Positions 1 to 8,302 of a stretch of 64,000 nucleotides of DNA are shown here, in pieces. The stretch spans positions 1-64,000 of the forward strand of contig NZ_LLZN01000050.1 of NCBI RefSeq assembly GCF_001509795.1. Reading direction: 5' to 3'. The translations under genes and the position numbers were made by a program. Source of the DNA: Streptomyces sp. NRRL WC-3605. Lineage in GTDB: Bacteria > Actinomycetota > Actinomycetes > Streptomycetales > Streptomycetaceae. Position 1 is the stretch's first letter. Each line of letters begins with the position of its first letter. The notes beneath the pieces were generated by a model. That model saw nothing but the letters and a program-made list of their open reading frames with translations. It did no database searches and was not told the origin of the DNA.

Positions 1-511
1 ACCGGGGGCGGGTGGACGCCGGGGTGGGCGGGGGAGTGACGTCGGGTGCGGGCTCGTCCGGCCCGGTGGGCTCCTCCCGCCCAGTGGGCTCGTCCGGTGT
101 CTCGGCCGTCTCCGCCGGAGCCTCGGTGCGTTCCGCCGATGCCGATGCCGATGCCGATGCCGATGCCGGTCGCGGTTCTGGCGCCGGTAGCGGTGCCGGC
201 ACCGGCGCGCGTTCCGGGGCATCGCTGGCCGGCTTCGCGCCCTGGGTGCGCGCCCGCTGACGGGCCGCCACCGCGAGGATCCACAGCCGGTGCAGCTCCA
301 GCCTCTCCTCGGGGGTCGCCGCGCACAGCGCCGCGAACCGCTCCACGGGCGCGAAGTCGAGCGGGACGGCCTCACCGGCGCAGTAGCGGTGCAGCGTGGA
401 GGTGTTCATCGCGAGACGGCGGGCGAGCTGACCGTAGCTGCGGTCGGTGCGTTCCTTGAGCCGTCTGAGCAGCGCCGCGAACTCCTGGACGTCGTCCCGC
501 ACTTCCGACAC
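1..511 (-). CDS. XRE-family helix-turn-helix regulator, 3' end outside the window
   Basis: The reverse strand reads from a GTG at 511 to the left edge without a stop. Residues about 9-65 form a helix-turn-helix of the XRE/Cro type, with SYGQLARRLAMNTSTLHRYC as the DNA-binding core. After about residue 90 the protein becomes a low-complexity Pro/Ala/Glu/Ser linker containing a Ser-Ala repeat. Streptomyces proteins of this plan often continue to a membrane segment and a C-terminal domain, but that part is not visible here. The GTG is preceded by GGGGGAAC, a usable ribosome site. The target genes are unknown. The family assignment is secure; the function is open. Confidence 0.82.
   Translation of the reverse strand, partial: MSEVRDDVQEFAALLRRLKERTDRSYGQLARRLAMNTSTLHRYCAGEAVPLDFAPVERFAALCAATPEERLELHRLWILAVAARQRARTQGAKPASDAPERAPVPAPLPAPEPRPASASASASASAERTEAPAETAETPDEPTGREEPTGPDEPAPDVTPPPTPASTRPR
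135..164. repeat. GCCGAT hexamer tandem repeat (5 copies)
   Basis: Five perfect GCCGAT copies run head to tail and a sixth near-copy (GCCGGT) follows. In the reading frame of the XRE gene they encode a Ser-Ala repeat within the linker, so copy-number change would lengthen the linker without a frameshift. Confidence 0.9.
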
Positions 512-543
512 CGTTCCCCCGTGTCCTGTCCGTCCCGGGACGG

Positions 544-588
544 CATCCCAGGCACTCCCTGTATGTGCACGTCACAGGGGCTGGGATG
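544..588. promoter_or_regulatory. Nested dyad between the XRE gene and a secreted-protein gene
   Basis: CATCCCAG at 544-551 pairs with CTGGGATG at 581-588, and CCCTGT at 557-562 pairs with ACAGGG at 574-579, around a GTGCAC centre. It lies in the 235-bp divergent intergenic region. It could be an operator pair or an RNA hairpin; nothing decides between these. Confidence 0.45.
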
Positions 589-746
589 GTTCCACCGTCG
601 CGGATCGGCGTCCGGCGCTTGCGGCCGCCCGCTGTGACGGCTGATGCTTCTGGTGCCGCACCGACCGGGCCGCGACGACCGAACGGCGTCGGGGGCGGCC
701 TCTTCCGCGGTCGTCACGCACCGACTCATCCCACGGGGGGACACCC

Positions 747-1361
747 ATGTCCAGGACCATCCGCACCGGCGTGCTCGCCGTGCTCGCCGTCGCGGGCCTC
801 ACCGCCGGCTCCGCGCTCACCGCCGCACCCGCCGGCGCCGCGCCCAAGAAGCCCGCGCCGAAGTTCCTCTCGGCGTCCCAGCTGCCGCCGCACCCCACCG
901 GCTGGACCGCGGGACCGGTCTCCGACGGGGTGCCGGAGGAACTGGAGTTCTGCTTCGGCGAGGCGCTGCTCGCCTACGACATCCGCCACCGCGACTTCCG
1001 CACCGACCTGGAGACCAACGCCCAGCAGATCGTCGTCGTGGTCGGCGACAACGCCAAGGCGAAGGCCCTCGCCCAGCGGCTCGACCAGGAGGTCCGGCGC
1101 TGCGCGCTGCGCGCCGACGCCGACCCCGAGATCAAGGCCGAGTACCGCGCGTACGGCACCCTGCCGGTGGAGGAGGGGGCCCGGGTGCACGGGGTGCACA
1201 CCCGGACGGCGTGGGGCGCGACGGACATCGACCTGACGTCGGTCGGCCGGGACGGCGGCACCGTCACCCTCGTCCGGTGGGGGCAGATGGGGGGCTTCGC
1301 GGACGCGCCGGTGAAGGCGTTCAAGAAGACGACCACCACCGCGGTCGACAAGCTGTACTGA
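747..1361 (+). CDS. Small secreted protein of unknown function
   Basis: This is a 204-residue protein with a clear Sec signal peptide: positive n-region, hydrophobic core at about residues 7-27, and probable cleavage after AGA near residue 32. The mature part has a Cys at about 73 and another near 119, which could form one disulfide. No enzymatic motif was recognised; the general layout recalls Streptomyces sensor-domain or PknH-extracellular-like small exported proteins, but this is only an impression. The ATG has GGGGGGA eight bases upstream. It is monocistronic, followed by two strong hairpins. Confidence 0.85.
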   Translation: MSRTIRTGVLAVLAVAGLTAGSALTAAPAGAAPKKPAPKFLSASQLPPHPTGWTAGPVSDGVPEELEFCFGEALLAYDIRHRDFRTDLETNAQQIVVVVGDNAKAKALAQRLDQEVRRCALRADADPEIKAEYRAYGTLPVEEGARVHGVHTRTAWGATDIDLTSVGRDGGTVTLVRWGQMGGFADAPVKAFKKTTTTAVDKLY

Positions 1362-1381
1362 CCGCACGGCCGGCCCGTCAC

Positions 1382-1422
1382 GGGGGCCGCCCTCCCGCAC
1401 GGGGGTCGGGCGGGCGGCCCCG
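1382..1422 (+). terminator. Hairpin after the secreted-protein gene
   Basis: GGGGCCGCCC at 1383-1392 pairs perfectly with GGGCGGCCCC at 1412-1421, 20 bases after the stop codon. Like most Streptomyces terminators it lacks a long U tract. Confidence 0.7.
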
Positions 1423-1462
1423 GCGGGCGCGGGCCGGCGTCCCGTTTCAGCCACTTTCCCAG

Positions 1463-1509
1463 GACGGGGGCGTCGGCGCCGAGGGGTCTCGGCCGCCGAC
1501 GCCCCCGTC
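1463..1509 (+). terminator. Second, stronger hairpin
   Basis: A 16-bp arm GACGGGGGCGTCGGCG at 1463-1478 pairs with 1494-1509, with an inner CCGAG/CTCGG stem. Together with the preceding hairpin it gives a double terminator. Confidence 0.75.
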
Positions 1510-1920
1510 CACCCGTGTGTCCGCACCGGCTACGCCGTCTTCGGCAGGGACGGGTCGGCGTTCCGTGTGATCCCGCCCGGTTCCGCCGCCCTCGCGCCCC
1601 TCGGCGCGGCGGCCGCGCGCCGGGGCGCCGTACGGCCCTCTCCTGCCCGCACCGGAGGACGGCCCCGCCTCACGCCGCCGCAAACCCCGTCGCGTCCCGA
1701 CCTGGACGTGCGGCGGGTGACGGTCGCGGCCCGGCCGTCCCGCCGGACGGCCGCCGTGCCGTCTTCGGCCCTTCACCCACCTGTGAGGACCGGCCGCCGA
1801 TGGCCGAACACCTGGCCGTCGCCGAGGGGACATGACTGTTCGCCACCGGGACCGGGGAATGGTTCCCGTGAACGTGTTCGAGCCAGGAGGGGAACCGACA
1901 TCGGCACGCAGGCGGGGGTC
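1510..1920. other. Non-coding stretch before the RsbW-like gene
   Basis: About 410 bases between the terminator and the chosen start at 1921. An open frame runs into the gene from 1567, but its translation is Pro/Arg/Ala-rich with no domain and it has no good start. AGGAGG at 1886-1891 has no start codon at a usable distance. I see no further recognisable element. Confidence 0.5.
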
Positions 1921-2400
1921 ATGAAGAGGCAGGCACGGGGAGGCGGTCCCACGGCGTACGGGGCCTCCTCGGCGAAGACGGTGGAGGACGGGACCGCGGG
2001 CGCCGGGGAACACACGCGGACCTCCCAGCTCAGGCGCAGACTCGGCCGGGCCGACCTGCGGGCGGTACCGGAGGCGCGCAGGGCGCTGCGCGAACTGCTG
2101 CGGCAGTGCGGCTCGACCGGCGGCTCCGACACCGCCGAACTGCTCACCAGCGAACTCGTCACCAACGCTCTCGTGCACACCGACCGGGACGCGGTCCTGA
2201 CCGCCACCGTGGGACCGCACGGACTGCGCGTGGAGGTACGGGACTTCACGTCCCGGCGCCCCAGGATGCGCGTACCGGACGCCGACACCGGTACGAGCGG
2301 CCGCGGCCTGCTGCTCGTCCAGTCCCTGGCGGACGCCTGGGGCGTGTGCGTGCACGGCGTGGGCAAGGTGGTGTGGTTCGAGCTCGGCGCGGACGTGTGA
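1921..2400 (+). CDS. RsbW/SpoIIAB-like ATP-binding regulatory protein
   Basis: A 159-residue protein of the HATPase_c_2 (serine-kinase anti-sigma factor) class. The N box, LLTSELVTNALVHT, lies at about residues 74-88 and the G box, GRGLLLVQSLADAWG, at about 127-141. The family is small and cytosolic, binding ATP to phosphorylate an anti-anti-sigma partner or hold a sigma factor. No partner gene is adjacent, so the cognate pathway is unknown; several SpoIIE-type phosphatases lie at 18-25 kb. ATG 1921 was chosen because GGCGGGGGT stands just upstream and the preceding frame looks non-coding. The divergent N-terminal 40 residues are probably disordered. Confidence 0.85.
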   Translation: MKRQARGGGPTAYGASSAKTVEDGTAGAGEHTRTSQLRRRLGRADLRAVPEARRALRELLRQCGSTGGSDTAELLTSELVTNALVHTDRDAVLTATVGPHGLRVEVRDFTSRRPRMRVPDADTGTSGRGLLLVQSLADAWGVCVHGVGKVVWFELGADV

Positions 2401-2411
2401 CGCCCGGCGAG

Positions 2412-2456
2412 ACGGGAAGGGGCGCGACCCGTGCCGTGGGTCGCGCCCCTTCCCGT
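2412..2456. terminator. Bidirectional terminator with perfect 19-bp arms
   Basis: The arm at 2412-2430 (ACGGGAAGGGGCGCGACCC) pairs perfectly with 2438-2456 around a 7-base loop, between two convergent genes. Confidence 0.88.
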
Positions 2457-2469
2457 GGTCAGGACCGGC

Positions 2470-3507
2470 TCAGCCGAACTGCTGCTCCAGGTCCTTGAGC
2501 TTGCGCTCCAGCGAGTCCAGCCGCGGCAGCGCCATCGTGTCGTCCTCCGCGGTCAGGTCCACGGTCACCGGCTCCGAACCGGTGCGTACAGGCTCAAGAG
2601 AAGGGCGCGTGCGCACGGGAAGCGGTTCCGGCGCCGATATGGCAGGCTCCGCGGTGACCTGGGAGGAGGCCGGCTCCAGGGCCTGCGGCTCGCCCTGCCG
2701 GCCGGTGCCGCGGCCGATGAACCCGCGGTGGCCGCGGCTGATGGCCTTGAGCTGGGCGCGCTCCATGCGCTCCTGCTCGCGGCGGCGCAGCCGGGCCGCA
2801 TCCTTCTGCCGCTTGTCCTCGCGGACCTCGTCGACCGCCTCGTCCAGGCTGCGCACGTTCTCCAGCAGCATGAGCGACCACGCCCTGTACGTCTCGCGCG
2901 GGGCCCGCAGCCAGCGCACGATACGGATCTGCGGCAGCGGGCGGGGCACCAGACCCTGCTCGCGCAGCGCCGCCCGGCGGGTCTGCTTGAGGGCGCGGTC
3001 GAACAGCACGGCCGCCGACAGGGACATGCCGGCGAAGAAGTGCGGGGCGCCGGCGTGGCTCAGACCACGGGGCGCGTGGACCCAGTTGAACCAGGCCGCG
3101 GCACCCGCGAACGTCCACACGAGTATCCGGGAGCCGAGCGCCGCGTCACCGTGGCTGGCCTCGCGCACGGCGAGCACGGAGCAGAACATCGCCGCGCCGT
3201 CGAGACCGAACGGCACGAGGTACTGCCAGCCGTCGCTGAGGCCCAGGTTCTGCTCGCCGAAGCCGACCAGGCCCTTGAAGGAGAGCGCGGCGGCGACGGC
3301 GGCACAGCAGAAGAGCAGCACATAGGAGGCCGTGCCGTAGATGGCCTCCTTGCGCCTGCGGCGCTCCTCGCTGCGCTCCCAGGAGTCCTCGGCCGCGTGC
3401 TCCCCGGACCGCTTGCCGCGCGCGAGCACCGCCACCGCCGCCAGCATGCCCAGGAGCAGCACGGCGCCCGGAAGCAGCCAGTTCAGCGATATGTCGGTCA
3501 ATCTCAT
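2470..3507 (-). CDS. DUF2637 (SpdB-like) multispanning membrane protein
   Basis: 345 residues from ATG 3507, which has AAGGGA seven bases upstream; a longer frame to 3558 lacks a ribosome site. About five hydrophobic segments are visible: near residues 8-28, 60-80, 97-117, 124-143 and 152-172. A long, highly charged cytoplasmic tail follows, rich in Arg/Glu and coiled-coil-like (RREQERMERAQLKAI), ending in a short leucine-heptad stretch. The arrangement matches DUF2637, a family that includes the SpdB spread proteins of Streptomyces plasmids and many chromosomal paralogues. No transfer genes are nearby, so it is probably a chromosomal paralogue of unknown role. It is convergent with the RsbW-like gene. 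Confidence 0.75.
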   Translation of the reverse strand: MRLTDISLNWLLPGAVLLLGMLAAVAVLARGKRSGEHAAEDSWERSEERRRRKEAIYGTASYVLLFCCAAVAAALSFKGLVGFGEQNLGLSDGWQYLVPFGLDGAAMFCSVLAVREASHGDAALGSRILVWTFAGAAAWFNWVHAPRGLSHAGAPHFFAGMSLSAAVLFDRALKQTRRAALREQGLVPRPLPQIRIVRWLRAPRETYRAWSLMLLENVRSLDEAVDEVREDKRQKDAARLRRREQERMERAQLKAISRGHRGFIGRGTGRQGEPQALEPASSQVTAEPAISAPEPLPVRTRPSLEPVRTGSEPVTVDLTAEDDTMALPRLDSLERKLKDLEQQFG

Positions 3508-3855
3508 CTGGGGTCCCTTGCATTGGGATAGGGCGTAACGCCCGCCATAGTGGCCCAATCCCGCTGGCCCTCAGGGGGTTTCGGGGCAAGAGGCCGCCAA
3601 GGAGGTGCAAGGGGATGCCCAGGGCGGCGTTCTGCTCGAACTGCCGCTTGAGGGGCGGGAGTTGAGTTCGAACAACACTACCCGTGCGGGTGGTTCCACG
3701 GAAAGTTCCCGCGCGAAGTGAGGGAGCTGTGAAGCGAGTGTGACCGACGCGGGGGTGCCGTCCGTCGGTGATCTTAAGGCACGCGGCGGTGGAACCGCTC
3801 CCGAGGGGGCGTCAGTTCCCCTTCGGGGGGCGGGAATCGGGCTCCGCGCGCCCGC
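3508..3855. other. Intergenic region upstream of the DUF2637 gene
   Basis: About 350 bases without a credible gene. It holds a 12-bp palindrome ACCCGTGCGGGT at 3680-3691, TTCGAA nearby at 3667-3672, and a small CCCC-TTCG-GGGG tetraloop stem at 3818-3829 that may end the leftward FhuF-like transcript. Confidence 0.5.
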
Positions 3856-4731
3856 TCAGGCCGTCGTCGCCAGGAGCTTGGCGAGGCGGTCGGCGTCACA
3901 GGTGCGCGGGCAGGTCGCACACGTGTCCTCGGGGCGCAGCGTGTAGAACATGCAGCAGCTCGCCCGGTCGCGGGTGGGCAGGGACTCGCCGTCCGGACCG
4001 GTCAGCTCACGGAAGGCGGCCGAGCCCACGTACGGCGTCGTCGCCCCCGGCAGCAGCAGCTCCAGCTCGTGGCGGGCCCGCTCCTGCTCGCCGTCCCCGA
4101 ACAGGTGCGCCACGTACCACAGGCCCTCGACCACCTCGTCCGTCGCCATGCCCCACAGGGCGCGCCCGCGCCGCCGCATCCGGGGGCCGAAGCCGCCGAG
4201 GACCGGCTCCAGGTGCTCGGCGACAGCCGCGCGCACCTCGGCCCGCAGGGCCTCCTCGTCGGGGACCACGCGCGCGCCGGGCAGGCCGGCCGCCGGGTCG
4301 CCGGGCAGGCAGGCGAAGGAGGCGGGGCGCGCCGCCAGGCGGCCCAGGGGCGCGCCGGGGTCGGTGCGGTCGTACGAGACATGCGTCACGGGGAAGCGCG
4401 GGACGCGGCGCAGCAGGAACCACGGCACGGTGATCAGCAGGCACGCCGGCCAGGCGTAGCGGTGCAGCCCGAAGCTGGCGACGACGTCCGGGCGGGCGGA
4501 CTGCCCGTAGTCCCTCAGCACCTGGGCGTCGTCCCAGGCGAGGAACGCGTCGAGCCCGGCGCCGCCCTCCGCCAGCGCGCTCGCGGTGACCCAGCCGCCG
4601 TGCCGGGGCAGCGCCGCGTCGGTGACGGGCTGGGTGATGTCGAGCCCCGGGAGGACCTCGGCGAGACGGGCGTAGGCGTGCGCGAGGGCTGAGGAGGGCA
4701 CGGGCATCGGAGCCGCCAATCCGCGAGGCAT
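3856..4731 (-). CDS. FhuF-like ferric-siderophore reductase, 2Fe-2S
   Basis: A 291-residue cytosolic protein. The C-terminal cysteine cluster, CCMFYTLRPEDTCATC, has the CC-x10-C-x2-C spacing that binds the [2Fe-2S] centre in the FhuF family; a conserved HVSYDRTDP stretch lies in the middle. FhuF-type enzymes reduce Fe(III) in hydroxamate siderophores after uptake, releasing iron. The gene stands alone directly behind an iron box, so iron repression by a DmdR/IdeR protein is expected. The predicted transcript would begin only about eight bases before ATG 4731, so translation is either leaderless or starts at the internal ATG 4707 (residue 9). Neither start has a strong Shine-Dalgarno. Confidence 0.85.
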   Translation of the reverse strand: MPRGLAAPMPVPSSALAHAYARLAEVLPGLDITQPVTDAALPRHGGWVTASALAEGGAGLDAFLAWDDAQVLRDYGQSARPDVVASFGLHRYAWPACLLITVPWFLLRRVPRFPVTHVSYDRTDPGAPLGRLAARPASFACLPGDPAAGLPGARVVPDEEALRAEVRAAVAEHLEPVLGGFGPRMRRRGRALWGMATDEVVEGLWYVAHLFGDGEQERARHELELLLPGATTPYVGSAAFRELTGPDGESLPTRDRASCCMFYTLRPEDTCATCPRTCDADRLAKLLATTA

Positions 4732-4733
4732 TG

Positions 4734-4750
4734 AAGGTAAGGCTTACCTT
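4734..4750 (-). promoter_or_regulatory. Iron box (DmdR/IdeR-type operator)
   Basis: AAGGTAAG-G-CTTACCTT is a perfect 8+1+8 palindrome, close to the TTAGGTTAGGCTAACCTAA consensus of the DtxR/IdeR/DmdR family. It overlaps the predicted -10 (TAAGGT on the minus strand, 4746-4751) and sits 3 bp from the FhuF-like start. Confidence 0.85.
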
Positions 4751-4774
4751 ACCCCTAGCTCGGTGAGGTTTGAA
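4746..4774 (-). promoter_or_regulatory. Predicted promoter of the FhuF-like gene
   Basis: Reading leftward, TTCAAA (plus-strand 4769-4774), 17 bases, then TAAGGT (4746-4751). The -10 lies inside the iron box, so a bound repressor would block polymerase. Confidence 0.6.
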
Positions 4775-4861
4775 CTGTCGCGTTCTCCGCCTAAGGTGCT
4801 TGACGGGTGAGTAACAAGCCGCCGTAATACCCCACGTACCGACCGTCCCGGAGGAGGACCC

Positions 4862-5662
4862 GTGAAGCAGGGCGCGCGAAGCTCCGCGACGACGGGGACC
4901 CCGGGGACGCCGCACGTCCAGGAGGCCGCGGCGGCCGCGCCGGAACCCCGTGTCCCGGCACAGGGCACGCCGTCCGCCGCCGTGCGCGGCGAGCACACCC
5001 ACAGCGAGCGGCCCATCCCCGCCCCGCGCCCGGTCGTGCAGCGCGCCTCCGTGCGGGGGCAGATCCTCGACGCCCTGCGCACCGCGCTCGTCACCGGTGA
5101 GCTGGCGCCCGGCGCCGTCTACTCGGCCCCCGCCCTCGGCGAACGCTTCGGCGTCTCGGCGACCCCGGTGCGGGAAGCCATGCAGCAGCTCGCCCTTGAA
5201 GGCGCCGTCGAGGTGGTGCCCAACCGCGGTTTCCGGGTCGTCGAACGCGGCGCCCGGGACCTGGCCGACCTCGCCGAGGTCCGGGCGCTCGTCGAAGTCC
5301 CCGTCATGCTCCGGCTCGCCCGCGCCGTCCCCGCCGAACGCTGGGCCGAGATGCGCCCGCTGGCCGAGGCGACCGTCCGCGCGGCGGCCACCGGATGCCG
5401 GGCCACCTACGCGGAGTCCGACCGCACCTTCCACCGAGCCGTGCTGTCCCTCGCGGGCAACGCCCAGCTCGTGCGCATCGCCGACGACCTGCACCGCCGC
5501 GCCCAGTGGCCGCTGACCGGCCCGTCCCGCCCGCAGGGCCGCGGCCACGCCGACCTGTTGGCCGACGCAGCCGAGCACACCGCCCTCCTCGACGCCCTGA
5601 TCGCCCGCGACCTGGAGGTCGTGCGGGCCCTGGTCGACGAGCACTTCACCGGCGCCCGCTGA
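4862..5662 (+). CDS. GntR-family transcriptional regulator, FCD subfamily
   Basis: 266 residues. A disordered N-terminus of about 55 residues precedes a winged-helix GntR domain (residues about 60-125, with LGERFGVSATPVREAMQQLA as recognition region) and an all-helical FCD ligand domain (about 130-262, with RTFHRAVL and an AAEHTALLDAL stretch). FCD-type GntR proteins bind small carboxylic acids or similar metabolites, often through a metal held by Asp/His residues; the ligand here is not predictable. GTG 4862 has GGAGGAGG six bases upstream. It is divergent from the FhuF-like gene but does not share the iron box closely. Confidence 0.88.
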   Translation: MKQGARSSATTGTPGTPHVQEAAAAAPEPRVPAQGTPSAAVRGEHTHSERPIPAPRPVVQRASVRGQILDALRTALVTGELAPGAVYSAPALGERFGVSATPVREAMQQLALEGAVEVVPNRGFRVVERGARDLADLAEVRALVEVPVMLRLARAVPAERWAEMRPLAEATVRAAATGCRATYAESDRTFHRAVLSLAGNAQLVRIADDLHRRAQWPLTGPSRPQGRGHADLLADAAEHTALLDALIARDLEVVRALVDEHFTGAR

Positions 5663-5704
5663 GAACGCCCCTCACGCCCCCGGGCAGGGCGCCCTCAAGC
5701 CCCC

Positions 5705-6469
5705 TCAGGTCGTCGCCGCCGGTGGCAACGGGGCCAGTTGGTCCGCCAGCCAGGTGGGGACTCCGCCGAGGAGGCGGAACAGGCGGCGGGCCTCCTCGCG
5801 GAGGCGGGACGCCTCCGGTTCGGTCTCCGTGTCGGCCAGGGACGCCAGGGCCGGGGCGGTGCCGACCAGATAGCCCAGTTCCTCGCGGATGCGCAGGGAT
5901 TCGGCGAAGCCGTGCCGTGCCTCGGCCAGTTCCCCGTCGCGCAGCGCCAGCCCGGCCAGATGCCGCCAGGTGAACGACAGCAGCAGCGGGTCGGCGTGCG
6001 CCGTGGCGCCCGCGTGCGCCCGGCGGTAGGCCGCGCGGGCCGCCTGCGGCGAGCGCGCCAGGTTCTCCGCGAGGAGGCCGCGGCGGAAGTCCAGCAGGGC
6101 CCGGCCCGGCGCCCCCGGCGCGATCAGGGCCGCCGCCCGGCCCAGCGCCGCCCGCGCCTCGTCGGCCCGGTCGCGCACGGAGTGCAGCGTCGCCGCGTAC
6201 GCGAGCTGCCCCCGTTCACAAGCGGCCGCGCCGCGTTCGTCGTCGGTGTGGGCCAGCGCCTCGGCCGTACGGAGCGCGTCCTCGGCCTCCTCCCAGCCCC
6301 GCTCGGTGTACAGGCACCGTTCCACCAGCAGGGCCGCGCGCTGGAGCGCGGCCGGTGCGGTGACCGGCTGGAGCAGGGCCGCCGCGTCCGCCCAGCACGC
6401 GCGCGAGCGCAGCCGCCATACCGCGGTCTGGAGTGGATCGTCGCCGGCGGTCGTTCCGTTACCAGACAT
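5705..6469 (-). CDS. Tetratricopeptide-repeat protein
   Basis: 254 residues from ATG 6469; an upstream GTG at 6502 in the same frame is an alternative. The protein is almost entirely Ala/Leu/Arg-rich amphipathic helices with TPR-like periodicity, for example around WEEAEDALRTAEALAH and ELAEARHGFAESLRIREELG. No signal peptide or catalytic motif is present. TPR proteins are protein-interaction scaffolds. The gene sits 3' of the leftward PucR gene with a gap of about 170 bases, so cotranscription is possible but not shown. Confidence 0.75.
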   Translation of the reverse strand: MSGNGTTAGDDPLQTAVWRLRSRACWADAAALLQPVTAPAALQRAALLVERCLYTERGWEEAEDALRTAEALAHTDDERGAAACERGQLAYAATLHSVRDRADEARAALGRAAALIAPGAPGRALLDFRRGLLAENLARSPQAARAAYRRAHAGATAHADPLLLSFTWRHLAGLALRDGELAEARHGFAESLRIREELGYLVGTAPALASLADTETEPEASRLREEARRLFRLLGGVPTWLADQLAPLPPAATT

Positions 6470-6637
6470 GGCGGTATACGCCACCTCGCCCTCCCCGAGC
6501 ACGCCATCGAGCTGTTGAGTGGTGGCGGCATCTCAGCACGAATCATCGCGCCCGGCCAAGAGGGTGGGTGAAGGATTTCACAAAGTCGTGGGACACGAGC
6601 GGCACTTGGTGCCACCCCGTGCGCCCCCGCGCCGGGT

Positions 6638-8302
6638 TCAGCTCATCCGCAACGCCAGGAAGAAATCGAGCTTGTCCTCCAGCCGGGACAGGTCCCGGCC
6701 CGTCAACTGCTCGATCCTGCCCACGCGGTAGCGCAGCGTGTTGACGTGCAGGTGCAGCCGGGTCGCGCACCGCGTCCAGGAGCCGTCGCAGTCGAGGAAC
6801 GCCTCCAGCGTCGGGATCAGCTCCGCGCGGTGCCGGCGGTCGTAGTCCCGCAGCGGGTCCAGCAGCCGGGCCGTGAACGCCCGCCGGACGTCGTCGGGCA
6901 CGAACGGCAGCAGCAGGACGTGCGAGGCGAGCTCCTGATGCCCTGCCGCGCACACCCGCCCCACCCTGGCCGCCGCGACCCGGCGCGCGTGCCGGGCCTC
7001 CTCCAGGGCGCCGCGCAGCCCCTCCGCCGAGTGCACCGCCGCGCTCACCCCGAGCGTGATCCGGCCGTCGTCGCCGAGCCCCGCCGACAGGGGCTCGGCC
7101 ACCGCGTCCAGCAGCGCGTCCGCGAGGACGCCGGCCTCCGAGCCGTCGTGCTCGGCGGAGACCGCGGGCAGCGGCACCAGCGCGATCGCCTCCTCGCCCG
7201 TGTGCGCCACCGCGATGCGGTCCGACGGCTCGGGGCCGGTCGCGCGGGGATCCACCAGGATCTCCTCCAGCAGGGCCTGCGCGGCCGGACCGGGCTCGAT
7301 GGCGCCGTCCGCCCACTCGACCCGGGCGACCACCACCTGCCAGTGCGGGGCCGCCCCGAGGCCGGGCAACAGCACCGGGGCCGCCACCCGCAGCCGGGCG
7401 GCGATCTCGGCGGGCGCCGCGCCCGTCTGGACCAGTTCCAGGACCTCCTGCGCGAGCCGGCGCCGTACCGTGCGGGCGGCGTCCCGGCGGTCGCGCTCCA
7501 CCGCGATCAGCTGGGTGACGCCCTGCAGCAGGTCCAGCCGCTCCGCGGGCCAGTCGCCGGCGTCCGCCTCCACGGCCAGCAGCCACTCGGACAGCACCGT
7601 CTCGCGGATGTCCCCGGCCGGGCGCCCGCCGCCGCGGACCGGGAAGAGCGAGTACACCGTCGTCCCCAGCGTCACCCGGTGCGGGCCGCGGCGGCCCGAG
7701 CGGGCGGCCGCCAGATGCCCGGCCGCCAGCCGTGCGCACAGGTCGGGGGGCAGCGCAGGACCCGCCGCCTTGGAACCGGCGATCAGCCGTCCCGCGGGCG
7801 ACAGCACCCAGGCCCGCAGGTCCAGGTCGGAGCCGAGCAGGTCCAGGACCACGTCCGGGCCGCCGCCCGCCGGGCCCGACGTCATCAGCCGGCGGTGCCG
7901 GTCGACCACGGCCGCCAGGTCCCCGGCCCGCTCGCCGCTGACCTGCCGGACGACATGCTCGGTGACCGTAGCGAACGCCACCGACTCGTGCACGGCGAAC
8001 AGCGGCAGCCGGTGCCGGGCACACGCCACCACCAGATCCTCGGGGATGTCGCCGAGCTCGGCCTCACCGGCCGCCAGGGCCGCCACACCGGCCTGCACGA
8101 GGATGCGCACGAAAGGATCGGAGTCCGCGGCGTCCCGGCGCCACGCCAGCCCGGTGAGCACCAGCTCGCCGCCGGAGAGATAGCGGCTGGGGTCCCTCAG
8201 ATCCGTGGTCATCACACCGCGCACCGTGCGGTCGAGCTCGTCCTCGCCGCCGAGCAGCTTCAGGCCCAGCGCATCAGTGTCCAGCAGTGCGCGCAGCCGC
8301 AT
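6638..8302 (-). CDS. PucR-family purine catabolism regulator
   Basis: 554 residues. The N-terminal PucR domain spans about residues 5-120, a GGDEF-like middle region about 290-420, and the C-terminal PucR helix-turn-helix lies at about 495-550 (CATRLHLHVNTLRYRVGRIE is typical). Family members such as Bacillus PucR activate or repress uptake and degradation of purines in response to intermediates. The gene is divergent from the xanthine dehydrogenase operon and separated by 375 bases, which strongly suggests that operon as its target. A weak ribosome site (GACGAGA) precedes ATG 8302. Confidence 0.92.
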   Translation of the reverse strand: MRLRALLDTDALGLKLLGGEDELDRTVRGVMTTDLRDPSRYLSGGELVLTGLAWRRDAADSDPFVRILVQAGVAALAAGEAELGDIPEDLVVACARHRLPLFAVHESVAFATVTEHVVRQVSGERAGDLAAVVDRHRRLMTSGPAGGGPDVVLDLLGSDLDLRAWVLSPAGRLIAGSKAAGPALPPDLCARLAAGHLAAARSGRRGPHRVTLGTTVYSLFPVRGGGRPAGDIRETVLSEWLLAVEADAGDWPAERLDLLQGVTQLIAVERDRRDAARTVRRRLAQEVLELVQTGAAPAEIAARLRVAAPVLLPGLGAAPHWQVVVARVEWADGAIEPGPAAQALLEEILVDPRATGPEPSDRIAVAHTGEEAIALVPLPAVSAEHDGSEAGVLADALLDAVAEPLSAGLGDDGRITLGVSAAVHSAEGLRGALEEARHARRVAAARVGRVCAAGHQELASHVLLLPFVPDDVRRAFTARLLDPLRDYDRRHRAELIPTLEAFLDCDGSWTRCATRLHLHVNTLRYRVGRIEQLTGRDLSRLEDKLDFFLALRMS

